Notes: generated from the sequence alone by a model not told the origin. Shown: positions 50,690 to 62,033, counted from the first letter of the stretch. The stretch: DNA of 64,000 nucleotides from Combretum micranthum (GCA_024138025.1 JAMXBD010002843.1:62001-126000), one strand, 5' to 3'. Program-made: numbers and translations.

Positions 50690-51470
50690 ATGATAGCTCA
50701 TGAAATGCTAACATTGAAGTGTACAAATTGATTGACAAATGAGAATGAGCCCCTTGCTTTAATCCTTTTTTTTTTTCTTCAAGACTACTTTCTGACAAGG
50801 TTGGATACCAAGACGGACCTCAAGAGCAGCATCACCAGTAAGAGTTGGAACTTGAATGGTTCTATCCAAAATTTCTTGGGTGACACTTAGAATAACATCT
50901 ACATGTATGTCAGCTCCTCCTCTGCAAAAGACAGATCTTCATGGACTCTGGTCACATAGAGATCACCAGCTTGGTTTCCATCAGGATCTGCTCCACCTCT
51001 CGGTACACTTTCCTAGTTTCATTGTCATCAACACTAGGCATTATATCCAATTTGACAGACTTTATTCCCGTTACAACTCTCTACCCCTTGCATGACTTGC
51101 AAAAGCTCAATACTGTTTTCCTAGATCCTCCACAAGAAGTATAGCTTTGTTGTATGCTGATCATACCTTTTTGGATGTATGTCTCTCCTTCACCTTGACA
51201 GTGCCTACAATTCTTAGGTCTGGTTCCTGGCGGTAATCCCGATCCACCACAAGCTTGACATGTCAATGGGGCTTGAAAAGTCACAGTTTTGATGCATCCC
51301 TGTACAGCTTCCATGAAAGATGGCTCTAGAGACACCTTCACATCTTGGTCACCAAGCCTCTGTATGAAAATATTAAATATATCTCCACCAAAGATATCTT
51401 CAAATGGATTGCCAAATCCACGAAATCTAACATCAAGATCAGTGTTCCCTTGTTATTCGAAAGCTAGCAA
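50690..51470 (-). pseudogene. Captured DnaJ (Hsp40) fragment, intronless
   Basis: It derives from a type I DnaJ co-chaperone of the organellar (GFA2-like) kind, which stimulates Hsp70 and binds unfolded proteins. On the minus strand it begins with a G/F-type stretch (NPFEDIFGGDIFNIF) at about 51425-51380. QDVKVSLEPSFMEAVQGC and the zinc-finger region follow (51341-51081): CQACGGSG, CRHCQGEG, a third repeat that has lost its first cysteine (YTSCGG), and CKSCKG. Further on, in shifting frames, come the C-terminal substrate-binding blocks DIHVDVILSVTQEIL and VPTLTGDAALEVRLG, then FSFVNQFVHFNVSI near 50730. The J domain is missing. Collinearity over some 250 codons without introns suggests copying from spliced mRNA. 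Frameshifts and the lost cysteine make it non-functional. Confidence 0.85.
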
Positions 51471-51699
51471 ATAGTGGACAGTAAGTGACCCTCTATCAAG
51501 GTAATGGATCCCTTTAAACTCCCCTTCCACTTTCTGTACCGAGCCTTCAACTTGCTTAACATTTCTTTTAATAACATTCGATAAATGTGCCCTTTGAATT
51601 TTACTTAACCATGTATGAACAATACTAACAAAATCCTCATATGCCTCACTAACACATGAATCCAACATGATACCAACACTAATGGATGTAGGAAAGCCA

Positions 51700-51930
51700 A
51701 AATTGGTTATGGCGATCAAGTTGACAATGTATCCAAGAATAGGCTTCTCTATCTGACTTTCCTTAATTAATGTAGCAGCATCCTCTTGAGCAGTGCCACC
51801 AATTTCTCCAATCAAAATAATGCCTTTCGTTTAGGGATCCATAAGAGACCTCTCAACACAATCACTCAAGTTTGTCCCATTGAAAGGGTTACCATCAATA
51901 CCTACACATGTTGATTGTTGAAACCCACTA
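51700..51930 (-). pseudogene. Captured succinyl-CoA ligase alpha fragment
   Basis: Read on the minus strand: [20 protein letters not shown], then ERSLMDP, a TAG stop at about 51833-51835, then [20 protein letters not shown] and [14 protein letters not shown]. This matches the central part of the alpha subunit of mitochondrial succinyl-CoA ligase (TCA cycle), between the CoA-binding domain and the ligase domain. It covers roughly 75 codons. The following stretch (51700-51480; [30 protein letters not shown]) stays in frame but does not look like the ligase and is unrecognised, possibly yet another captured piece. Confidence 0.8.
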
Positions 51931-51956
51931 GTACTAGATGTCAAGAATGGAAAGAC

Positions 51957-52859
51957 CTAATCCTTTATGAATTCCACTTTTAGGTCCTTCACAACCAATT
52001 GACAAGCCCTACTAGCCTTGGCCTTGCTCCCCAAGCCTTTAAGTTCCTCAATACCTTGCCCAACATCAGCAGTGAAGCAAACAACGGCACATCCATAATT
52101 CTTCCTTAACCATGGAACAATCACAGCAGTGTTTAAGCCACCATAATAGGCTATGACAACTTTTTTCAGCCTTCCACACGAGCCACCACATGACTTCTCT
52201 CCAGGACTACACAAAGCTGATCGGATGCCTATTGCCCACTCACTCCGTTGGTCAATCAAAGTAAAGAAAACCTTAGTTTGAAGCTTAATATGCTTATCAC
52301 GGCTAATTATTTCCTTTCCATTCTCAAAACAACATTGGAGAGAAACAACAACTAGATAACTAATTATACTTAACTCATCAATTCCCATTCCACCATGTTG
52401 CATTTTGCAGAAACAATCCATTGTCTTTATGTCGTTCCTAATTGAAACATAAAGACCAATCATTGAATTCCATGAAACCAAATCGCTCAGAGACATTTCA
52501 TCAAACATCTCCAATAATCCAATGCACCTACTACTCATATATGTAAAAATCAAAGAATTATAAACATATGAATCCAATATGACCTTAATCAACTTCCTAA
52601 GAACTCTCAAACTCTCTTTCAAACACAACAAACCACCACACTTCCTTACGAAACAGAAGATACTATACTCATTACACTCAATTTTTGACTCCCTCATCTC
52701 CATAAGAGTATCTACAACATCTCTATACAGCCAACTGCCCGAATCAACACTCCCTTTTAAAAGGGCATTATAAATATACCCACTCTTCACAAGCAAACTA
52801 TCAAACAGCTGATGTGCATCCTTGGAGGAAGAACAACACGAGTACATATGAACAAGCAC
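51957..52859 (-). CDS. Chimeric 300-codon ORF: PPR fragment fused to argininosuccinate synthase fragment
   Basis: One uninterrupted frame. Residues 1-165 are a pentatricopeptide-repeat fragment of the plant organellar RNA-editing/processing type ([54 protein letters not shown]). About residues 205-300 come from argininosuccinate synthase, the plastid enzyme joining citrulline and aspartate in arginine synthesis ([50 protein letters not shown]). The ATP-binding signature, SGGLDTS in the family, here reads YGGLNTA, and only the N-terminal domain is present, so no synthase activity is possible. Residues 165-205 are unassigned. The 114-codon frame just upstream (53145-52801) may carry the 5' part of the PPR piece but is not clearly recognisable. 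Whether the chimera is expressed is unknown. Confidence 0.8.
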   Translation of the reverse strand: MLVHMYSCCSSSKDAHQLFDSLLVKSGYIYNALLKGSVDSGSWLYRDVVDTLMEMRESKIECNEYSIFCFVRKCGGLLCLKESLRVLRKLIKVILDSYVYNSLIFTYMSSRCIGLLEMFDEMSLSDLVSWNSMIGLYVSIRNDIKTMDCFCKMQHGGMGIDELSIISYLVVVSLQCCFENGKEIISRDKHIKLQTKVFFTLIDQRSEWAIGIRSALCSPGEKSCGGSCGRLKKVVIAYYGGLNTAVIVPWLRKNYGCAVVCFTADVGQGIEELKGLGSKAKASRACQLVVKDLKVEFIKD

Positions 52860-53128
52860 AATATTTAAAAAAAATTGTTGTATTCAAACCTATTAATTCA
52901 GATATGGGGATGGATCTGTTTCCCTCCAAATAATGACTAGTCCCAGCATCAGCCTTCAATCGAGCAAGCGTAGCAACTCCAAACTTAGTATTGTGCGAAA
53001 TCATTCCATGAACAATACGTTTGAAGGTTTTCGTAGGAGAGCGGAAATGGATAAGACCATGCAAGAACTTGGTATTCATACACTTCCTCACAATACATAT
53101 GTACTTTCTCTTTTGTCTTACAAACTCC

Positions 53129-53731
53129 CTAGACAAGCATGTCACTTGGGGTATTAAAAAGCGGTGTTGGAATCCACAAGAGAGAAAAATCGGAGGCAGG
53201 TCTACTGGAAATACACCATAAGAGAGAAAAATCAGAGGCGGATCTACTGGAAATAATCCTATCTGAGTAGATGGGTTTAAGAGAAGATGGTGGTAGGGTT
53301 TGTGGTTGTAATATACGTCTGGAGGAGAATGGGTTTTTGGTCGTTTCTGAGGTGATGCCTAACTCAGTTATTGTGGTTGTGTATAGATATGGGTTGATGA
53401 TGGTTTTGGGTGGTGTGTTTAAATGGGGTTTATTATCGGATTCGTTGTTGGTTTTGTGTAAATCGATTGGTGTATGGGTAGTTTCATTGTGATCGCCATG
53501 ATCAGAGAGTGGAAGGTTGGGTTCTAGGTGGTTTAGAACAAATGGATTGCTGGGTTTTTTTGGATCAAAATAGTTTGCAATTTCTTTTAATTGTTCTAGC
53601 TGCTTTTCCATCATTTCCAGTTGAGACTTCATAATCGATTTTAATTTCTTTTCCTGTTCTTCCCAACGTTCCTCGAAGATCCGACGGATAACTTGGATCG
53701 ATTCTTCGAGCTTCAGATTTTGGTTAGTCAT
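53129..53731 (-). CDS. Gag-like coiled-coil ORF of gene-capturing element
   Basis: A 200-codon ORF. I chose the ATG at 53731-53729 because it is the first after the primer site, 18 nt downstream of it. Residues 1-60 are strongly charged and heptad-like (EESIQVIRRIFEERWEEQEK, LEMMEKQLEQLKEIANYF), like the N-termini of some plant gypsy Gag proteins. The rest is Pro/Ser/Thr/Asn-rich. Near the C-terminus a 14-residue direct repeat (SASDFSLLW / PASDFSLLW) reflects a 42-bp DNA duplication at 53179-53262. There is no capsid core or zinc knuckle. It may be the surviving Gag N-terminus or another captured sequence. Confidence 0.6.
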   Translation of the reverse strand: MTNQNLKLEESIQVIRRIFEERWEEQEKKLKSIMKSQLEMMEKQLEQLKEIANYFDPKKPSNPFVLNHLEPNLPLSDHGDHNETTHTPIDLHKTNNESDNKPHLNTPPKTIINPYLYTTTITELGITSETTKNPFSSRRILQPQTLPPSSLKPIYSDRIISSRSASDFSLLWCISSRPASDFSLLWIPTPLFNTPSDMLV

Positions 53732-53748
53732 GGTGGGTGGATCGTACT

Positions 53749-53760
53749 GCTCTGATACCA
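53749..53760 (-). other. Primer-binding site (initiator tRNA-Met)
   Basis: TGGTATCAGAGC on the minus strand is a perfect match to the canonical plant tRNA-Met primer site. It lies 2 nt inside the 5' LTR. Confidence 0.92.
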
Positions 53761-53762
53761 AT

Positions 53763-54132
53763 TGAAGTGTGGTGAAATACAACAAGAAAAATGTAATGAG
53801 AATGAACTAAAATTGATGTGACAATCTATCAAAATCTTAGCTCGAATACAAGCTAGGGTTGCTCGAATACAAGCAATTTGGATTTCCGAATACAGAAAAC
53901 AAATTCATAATTTTGAAATAATATTTTTCTTCTTCTTTTTAGAATAAGTTGCACATGAATATATAGTCATATCAAAGCCTAATAAACAAGAGACTAGAAA
54001 ACTCTAGAATATTCTAAAACTATTTACATGTGCAAGCACATGTGTCCCTATTTTTTTATTTTCTATAATATTTCTAAATACTAATATAACAAACTACAAA
54101 ATAAAAACTCATATAATTTTTACCCTATAACA
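53763..54132 (-). repeat. 5' LTR of gene-capturing element
   Basis: It pairs with 50268-50638. Its upstream flank on the minus strand carries the TSD copy TTGGG (54133-54137). Confidence 0.95.
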
Positions 54133-54137
54133 TTGGG

Positions 54138-54750
54138 ATTTTAAAATCACTATAGTAAAGGATATTAAATGTTCAGAGATGTTTGTTTCTTCAAATACAT
54201 CTTTTCAAGATATGAAAATTTGAAAATATTTAAGTTATTTTTCGTAGACGAGTGTCAATGTTGTATGGTATGTTTTAATATTTCTGTTTTACTAATAAGA
54301 CCAAAGAAACATTATTCTAATCCAACTTTACCAAATCACAACATCCAATATTTATAAATTATTTTCAAGAACAAGAATAATAAATTTCCTTTGAATCTTG
54401 TTGTGAGTGATAGATTATAAATATTATACACTATTTGCAAATTGCACTACCACATATTCAACTGAAAAATCATTTTTTTCAAGAACGATTTTATAAGTTC
54501 ACAATCACATAGTATAAATTTTCTGTATTAAAATATCACATTTTGTATATAGCATATTGTGTTTTTTTTCGCTTATATTTTTTCTTATCTTTATTACATC
54601 ATTTGTTTGTATTATATGATAGCACACATAGCTCCGCTGCATATTAGTCCTGCTGTTTGTCCATGGCCAAAAGCTATTAGCACCCACAACACATTAAAAT
54701 TGCCATAATCTATAACATTTAACAATTCTAAGCCTTAATTATAACAAAAG
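54138..54750. other. AT-rich spacer
   Basis: No gene, RNA or repeat boundary is recognised. A minus-strand stretch near 54620-54700 (FGHGQTAGLI) is open but matches no family I know. Confidence 0.4.
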
Positions 54751-54900
54751 TTAGAAAAAGTCTTGGAATACATATTTGCATGTGCCAGCATTAATCTGGA
54801 TACGTATCCAATCACTAGGATTGGGAGCGACGGAATTGGTGGCATCTTGTATCTTAGTAAAATCTCCTTTGCCGGATTGGTCCACGACGATGGTCCTCAT
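54751..54900 (-). pseudogene. Pectinesterase N-terminal fragment
   Basis: A 49-codon minus-strand frame from the ATG at 54900 to the TAA at 54751. It reads RTIVVDQSGKGDFTKIQDAT, then SDWIRIQINAGT. This is the start of the catalytic beta-helix of plant pectin methylesterases, cell-wall enzymes that remove methyl esters from homogalacturonan. The family normally continues with a tyrosine-rich turn and the catalytic Asp/Arg region. Here it degenerates (CKYVFQDFF) and stops, and I find no further exon within several hundred bases. An in-frame TGA lies 27 bases upstream. It is probably a gene relic or dispersed fragment; an isolated exon of a split gene is less likely. Confidence 0.65.
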
Positions 54901-57092
54901 CGTATCTTCAGAATCATTTTGTCATGGAGCTTTCTTGATTCAATCAAGCAGATAAACCAAATCGTAATTATAACAAAAATCGGGTTATGCATGCGCATTT
55001 TATGTTGCTAGTGTAACAACAATAAGAAAAAAAATAAAATAAAATAAGAAGATAAGTACTCCTACTATAGGTGTACTCCCCTCAATTTATATATTTAAAT
55101 ACGGAGTCGTATTAAACAAGTGCATCGTCATATATTTAAGCAATTAGGTAAGTATCATATGCAAAAATGAAAGTAATTTTTTTTTCCCGCTTATCCTTAG
55201 ACATGACTGGTATTCTGTTAAGAACAAGAGTACTTTGGGATCAAATGGATTTTATTTTCTATATGCGTAAACAGTATACATATATATATACATATATATC
55301 TTAAAATAAGAGGATAGAAGGAAATATGTTTTTTCTTTTTTTCTTGGCCATAACAAGGAAACATGTTTTGATTTACAGAAAACCCACCATTTTATTCCCC
55401 TTTTTTATTTCTTTTCTCTGTGTGTGTGAGTTCAAGAAATCAAAGAAGTTATGAATATGGAAGAATTTACCAAAAATTTATTTCCATCTCCTCCTAACCC
55501 TTGTGCCGGATTCTAGGTGCAATCATTTCTTTTCTTAGGCAAAATTTGGAACTATATGGAATTAAAATAAAATAAAAAGGAATGGTTTCCGTGTTTTATG
55601 TTTGATAAGCAATAAAATAAAGAATGTTGTCGATTATTAATTAGAAGAACTAACCAAAAATGGTAATTAAATTTTGAATTCTAGGATTTATTTGACTCAC
55701 AACCAAATGAGACGATTGAAAGAATAACTGATATTAGAGGATAATTTTAATAATTTTGACTGCTACAATTAATTAAACACTAATTGACAAGATCAATTGC
55801 AAGATTTATTTCTCAAAATAAAGAGATGTCACTTAAATTTTAATATATAAAAAATGCAATATCTCATATTCCACTTAATAAAAAAGAGTATGGAATGCTG
55901 TACAAGATAAAAGTAAAATAAATATACAATAACCTTTTAGTGGAAACTTATTATATTAAAGATATACAATTAATTAAAGAACAATAATATAGAATATAAC
56001 TATCGTTAAATAGCAAGCTATTAGGAAAGGAGTAGGAAACCCTTATAATAGAAGCAAATCCAAGTAAAGAAATTATTATTAAAAGAGTGGTCAACAAAAC
56101 GAAAAATAAATATAGTTAATTTTAAGTCATGACTTAATAGGGAAAACATATATACATATATAAATATATATATATATATATCCTAATACATGATTATATA
56201 AAAAAGAACTGATTTCTATTTTTAAATATTTATAGTAAAAAAACTTAATTCAAATTAATTGATTATGGCATATTTGATTTATCAATTGAATTAATTTGTT
56301 TATACTTTACTCTTTAGAAAATCCTTAAAATCCATAAAAGCCCAAAAACCCCAATATCATAAAAGTACCAATTTTCCATCCTGATATATGGCTCCACCTA
56401 AACTGACCTTTGACTAACGGCATAGTAAGGAAAGGGGCTTTGAAGTGGATCCGCGGCCCAAACCCATTGATAACACACCCGTAACAGCTACGTAAGTTAA
56501 GTAACCCTAACTGCCCCTCAGGTGTCTTAGGGTACCAAGAACTGGCCATATGTCTTTGATTTTTACTTTTCAAATGTTACTTATATAATTTAAGAAATGT
56601 AAGTGTTTTTTACTTTTATTTAGTTTATTAATAAATATCCCAGAAATAATAATCAACTATTTTTTGTTTTTACAAAAGTACTTAGGATTTATTTTTCTTA
56701 TTTAAATCACTTGTAGGATTTTACAATTGGAATATTACATTTTCCCTTTATTTTTCATTATATATTTGTCATAACAATTCTATTTTTCATTCTAGAGTCC
56801 TTTTTTGTTTTTTTTTTTTTTTATTGGTTTTCATTCTAGAGTTCATGTTCATATATTCTGCACATAACGTCAATCTTTTAGGTCTCGTTGTCGGACTTAG
56901 TAGACTAGGCTATCAATAAAAAAAAGAACCCGAGAGAGGATTATAATGCTAAGCTAAAGACTGGAACAACCAAGTTCGAAAAAAGATCATGATTTATTGA
57001 AAATTTCAGTATCCAGCTTTGGTAATGAGTCAGAAATAAATTTCAAGGTAAGTGGATGGAATAGAAGCTGCCCAAGAAGAAGGAGCCAAAGA
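54901..57092. other. AT-rich non-coding region
   Basis: I see homopolymer and AT runs (56163-56180). One less AT-rich patch lies at 56325-56575, with an 82-codon minus-strand frame (residues GQLGLLNLRSCYGCVINGFG) that I do not recognise. No supported gene or mobile-element ends. Confidence 0.4.
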
Positions 57093-58737
57093 TAGTTTGA
57101 GTTATTTTGTCGTGGGTGGTCAGCTTGTAAATAGGATCCATTCCAAGATACCCAGCCTGTACGACCAGGTACATATAGATTCAAACTCGAAAAAGCTACG
57201 TTGCCGGACCTGGACCCTGGTTGATTCGGTTCAATTAGAATCTGCTAGGACAGCAGATTAATTTATGCATTTGGCTCGGATTGACTCACGTGGTTGGATC
57301 GTGATCCGATTGACATGGCCCAAAAAATAAGTAAATTTTAAATATATATTCGTACAATATTATAAATTTATATAATATAATCATTATGTTATGTTATCTT
57401 ATTTTCTAAAGGTCTACGTCTTGTATAGATTTAATAATTAATCAAAGAATTTAATCCAAATATAGATTTAATTGAATATTGTCACATACATTTGATTTTT
57501 ATAACCAAAATGTGTCTTATATTTTATTTTTTACTGATTATGGTTCAACCCCCAATTGAACTCAATTTAATCTTTGATCTCCTAGCACGTTCAGGTCAAA
57601 TCTCTGCTCCAATTCTCACAACATTGAAAGAGAAAATTTGTTATGGTGTTCTTAGATAGTTACCGCCTTACCGGGATAATATGTTCCAACATTTTATACA
57701 CTTACCTTTCATATCATGTGTAATCAGCCAAGCATGTGATAACTAGACATCGTCATGCTTTCGGAACCGAACCGAATTGGAATCAAAACTGCTGCGGTTT
57801 CCGGGTCTTGAAAATAAGGAACTGGAACTAGAATAGTCTCTCATGGCTCCAAAACTGTAACCATGAAACCATCTTTTTTTTTTAAGTAAAAAATAAATTT
57901 TATATTCTAATAAAATAAATTTTAAACTCAAAATAATTAATTATTGGGTCTAGAAGTATTAAATTATTTAGCTAAAATTTATAATAATTTTTTTAGAATA
58001 TGCATTTATTTATATATTAACACAATTAATATCAATTATAATTAGTAATATGATACCACAAAATACTCTAGAGGATAACAAAAAAATTATAATACAAAAT
58101 ATAGTACCATTTTATTAAAGAATGAATTTTACTTTAAGTTATATTTTATTTGGTTTATTGATAATAAAACATTAAATATTATAAATAGGTAATAAATTTT
58201 ACTATTCATATGAAACAGTGTAAACATTAATAATTATATATTTAATGTAATTTTTAAATTTTTTTACATAATTATTTTCTTTATTTTTTAATGGAACCGG
58301 TTGAAATCACTGGTTCCACCCGGTTCTAGGCCTAGAACTATCTAGGAATCGAAAACTGGTGGTTCCTAGCCGATTCTAAAACCATCCAACTGGTCTGATT
58401 TCGACAACATTTTAATTAAATTTCTTAATTTTCATCAATGGTCAATTATTAATACCTTAATTGATTTAGTTTGTTAAACGTTGATTTCTCTTTATAACTA
58501 TTTAAAACGTTGACACTTTAAATAAGTTTATCATTGTTGTTTTTCTTTTTAACCACTTGAAACATTAGTATCTTAAAGAAACATTATTGTAAAATTACCT
58601 TTCGATTAAAATTTGCGTTCATTATATTTCATATGTTGAACATCAAGTATCCATATCCTCAATATGTTTACTGGTTTGCTCAAACCTTAATTTCTTGCGC
58701 GACCCCTTTTGTAAAATTACCTTTTGTAAAAGATATT
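57093..58737 (+). repeat. 1.65 kb tandem duplication, unit 1
   Basis: It begins gtttgagttattttgtcgtg and is followed directly by unit 2 with the same start 1,645 bp later. The unit holds a GGAACC/GGTTCC-rich segment (57760-57880 and 58290-58390) around AT-rich sequence, resembling subterminal repeats of a non-autonomous hAT element. MITE-related sequence lies at 58440-58600. I see no coding gene. Confidence 0.9.
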
Positions 58738-60390
58738 AGTTTGAGTTATTTTGTCGTGGGTGGTCAGCTTGTAAATAGGATCCATTCCAAGATACACCAG
58801 CCTGTACGACCAGGTACATATAGATTCAAACTCGAAAAAGCCACGTTGCCGGACCTGGACTCTGGTTTGATTCGGTTCAATTAGAATCTGCTATGACGGC
58901 AGATCAATTTATGCATTTGGCTTGGATTGACTCACGTGGTTGGATCGTGATCCGATTGACATGGCCCAAAAAAATAAGTAAATTTTAAATATATATTCTT
59001 ACAATATTGTAAATTTATATAATATAACCATTATATTATGATTTCTTATTTTCTAAAAGTATACGTCTTGTATAGATTTAATAATTAATCGAAGAATTTA
59101 ATCCAAATATAGATTTAATTGAATGTTGTCACATACATTTGATTTTTATAACCAAAATGTGTCTTATATTTTATTTTTATTGATTATGGTTCAACCCCCA
59201 ATTGAACTCAATTTAATCTTTGATCTCCTAGCATATTCGGGTCAAATCCCTGCTCCAATTCTCACAACACTGAAAGAGAAAAATTGTTATGGTGTTCTTA
59301 GATAGTTACCGCCTTATTGAAGATAATATGTTCCAACATTTTATACACTTACCTTTCATATCATGTGTAATCAGTCAAGCATGTGATAACTAGACATCGT
59401 CATGGTTTCAGAACTGAACCGAATTTGAATCAAAATTGCAGGTTTCGGGTCTTGAAAATAAGGAATTGGAACTAGAATAGTCTCCCATGGCTTCAAAACT
59501 GGAACCATGGAACCATCATTTTTTTAAGTAAAAAAATAAATTTTATATTCTAATAAAATAAATTTTAAACTCAAAATAATTAATTATTGGGTCTAAAAGT
59601 ATTAAATTATATAGCTAAAATTTATAGTAATTTTTTTAGAATTTGCATTTATTATATATAAACACAATTAATATCAATTATAATTAGTAATATGATATCA
59701 CAAAATACTCTAGAGGATAAAAAAAATTATAATACAAAAAATAGTACCATTTTATCAAAGAATGAATTTTACTTTAGGAGAAGTTTATATAAACCGAATT
59801 ATTTATAATTTTAAGTTATGTTTATTTGTTTTATTGATAATAAAACATTAAATATTATAAATAGGTAATAAATTTTACTATTCATATGAAACGGTGTAAA
59901 CATTAATAATTATATATTTAATGTAATGTTTAAATTTTTTTACATAATTATTTTCTTTATTTTTTAATGGAACCGATTGAAATCACTGGTTCCACCCGAT
60001 TCTAGGCCTAGAACCATCTAGGAATCGAAAACTGGTGGTTCCTAGCTGGTTCTAAAACCATCGAACTGGTCTGATTTCGGCAACATTTTAATTAAATTTC
60101 TTAATTTTCATTAATGGTCAATTATTAATACCTTAATTGATTCAATTTGTTAAACGTTGATTTCTCTTTATAACTATTTAAAATGTTGACACTTTAAATA
60201 AGTTTATCATTGTTGTTTCTCTTTTTAACCACTTGAAACATTAGTACCTTAAAAAAACATTATTGTAAAATTACCTTTCAATAAAATTTGCCTTCATTAT
60301 ATTTCATATGTTTAACATCAAGTATCCATATCCTCAATATGTTCACTGGTTTGCTCAAACCTTAATTTCTTGCGCGACCCCTTTTGTAAA
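58738..60390 (+). repeat. 1.65 kb tandem duplication, unit 2
   Basis: It is highly similar to unit 1 along its whole length. Differences are scattered substitutions, small indels and a roughly 35-bp insertion near 59778-59812 (ggagaagtttatataaaccg...) that is absent in unit 1. Homology ends at gcgaccccttttgtaaaa. Confidence 0.9.
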
Positions 60391-62030
60391 AGCATCGCAA
60401 TGAGATATGTATGTGCTACTGCGATCCTTCAACAGATAAAAGTAAATGGAATTAGTATTAGTATCTGCTTGAGAAAAATAGAATAATTGAAGGAACCCGT
60501 AAGCTAATCAAGTGACACTGGTTAAGATATGGAGAGTGGTATTAATATCAGTAGTCAATAGAATAGATATGAGGTGTGCTCTACATCGGATTTATGTTAT
60601 ATTGATAAAAATATTATATTAATATATATGGTTGTCTTAACATCCCATTACTTATATGTAACCTCTATGGAATAATTTATATCATTTAGAACATATGATT
60701 GTCTTTAATCGGTCAAAAAAAAAAAAAATGAATTGAGCAGAAGACGTTAGATGAAATAAACATAGGTAGTATGAAACACTCAACAAGCTTAATTGAATAT
60801 TAAAATTGGCAATTTGAATGTTTAAGTATTTAATTAAATAATTAGTCAAAAATGGGATACCAAATGCAATGTGGTTAAATTATATGATCAATGTGTTTGG
60901 ATTATTTGGTTTTTATTTGTATTATCTATATTAGATATGTATCTATAAGTTAATTACTTCATCTGTATCGTATCTGTTTAGTTTGTTTATGAATAAAACT
61001 GTTAATTTTTTATTGGTATTTATTTTTTTAATAAATATCTATTTGAAAATGATAAAAATATATATCAAATTGATCAGACACTTAACAAGCCTTTATTAAA
61101 GAATTAACTTTCCTAATAAATTCGATTGATAAGCGTAAAACGTTGAGTTCGACTTTGAGCTTTGTACTCAATAATTAAGTGGGTTTGAGTTTTGAGCTAA
61201 ATTAACCAGGTCTAGAAAATAAATTTCATATATTATTCAAATGTCCAAGGAGACTTGGCAAAATCTTTAGCAGCTGATCTTTCCCAAACAAGAAATGGAC
61301 TAAAGAAGGCTTTCAAATGACTTAAATCCATTAGTAATCATTAAAGGGTCTACTCACAAGATAATTCATCTCTATCTTAGATTCTGTTAATTTTGTTTTT
61401 ATTGAGATGAGATACATACATTTTTAAATAGATTGTTTATTAAGAAAATAAGTACATATAAAAAATAGATATTTTTACTCATAAATATATTAAACAAATC
61501 AAATACAAATAAAATAAAAATACATATCAAATATAAATAAAAATCAAACCATCCAAATAAACCTCTAGATTGATTTACTATCAGACAAACATCCGATGGG
61601 GTATTGCCATGCTTTATAAACCATTTCAGTCGATTGGAATTTTAAATCAACACCATATCATTAAATGGAATTGTCATCCTAAAAAAAAGAGCAAACACTC
61701 CTTTCTAGTGACGAATGCTTTTCGATTTATCAATATTAATAAACTATGATACATGATAACTCCCTTACATCTTATTAATGCATTTAAATTCACTGATATT
61801 GTTTACTTTTTGTCGGTGCTCTGTCCCTTTTTCCAAATCATTTAATTTAATAGGATTTTATGTTGCTACCGTAAGGTTTTGTGTAGCAAGATACGTATAC
61901 TGGGCACACCCAAGAACTGCATTCAAATCTACACACTCACAATAAGTAAAAGCAAATAAGAATTTAATACGTAAAAGGATCCTTAATCACGTATCATAGT
62001 TATAATATTCTTAAAAAAAAACAAATATTA
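60391..62030. other. AT-rich non-coding region
   Basis: Nothing beyond AT-rich sequence and short homopolymers is recognisable. No coding frame of interest. Confidence 0.4.
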
Positions 62031-62033
62031 ATT

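Larger units (their letters stand above)
50268..54132 (-). mobile_element. Gene-capturing non-autonomous LTR retrotransposon
   Basis: A complete 3,865-bp element. A perfect TSD, TTGGG, lies at 50263-50267 and 54133-54137. The LTRs are 371 and 370 bp, with TG..CA ends and only four substitutions and one 1-bp indel between them. A canonical tRNA-Met primer site and a polypurine tract fix the minus-strand orientation. The interior (about 3.1 kb) encodes no protease, reverse transcriptase, RNase H or integrase. In element sense it holds a coiled-coil gag-like ORF, a PPR fragment, an argininosuccinate synthase fragment, a succinyl-CoA ligase alpha fragment and a DnaJ fragment. The arrangement recalls maize Bs1, an LTR element that also captured several host genes. 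It must have moved with proteins supplied in trans. Confidence 0.93.

Noticed and set aside
51081..51341. Functional DnaJ gene
   Set aside because: It is inside the retroelement, lacks the J domain, has frameshifts, and one zinc-finger cysteine is lost.
53271..53492. Plus-strand 73-codon ORF
   Set aside because: It is antisense to the element's gag-like ORF and has no domain; judged a shadow.
56325..56573. 82-codon minus-strand ORF in a less AT-rich patch
   Set aside because: No recognisable motif, no supporting splice or promoter signals; left as unassigned.
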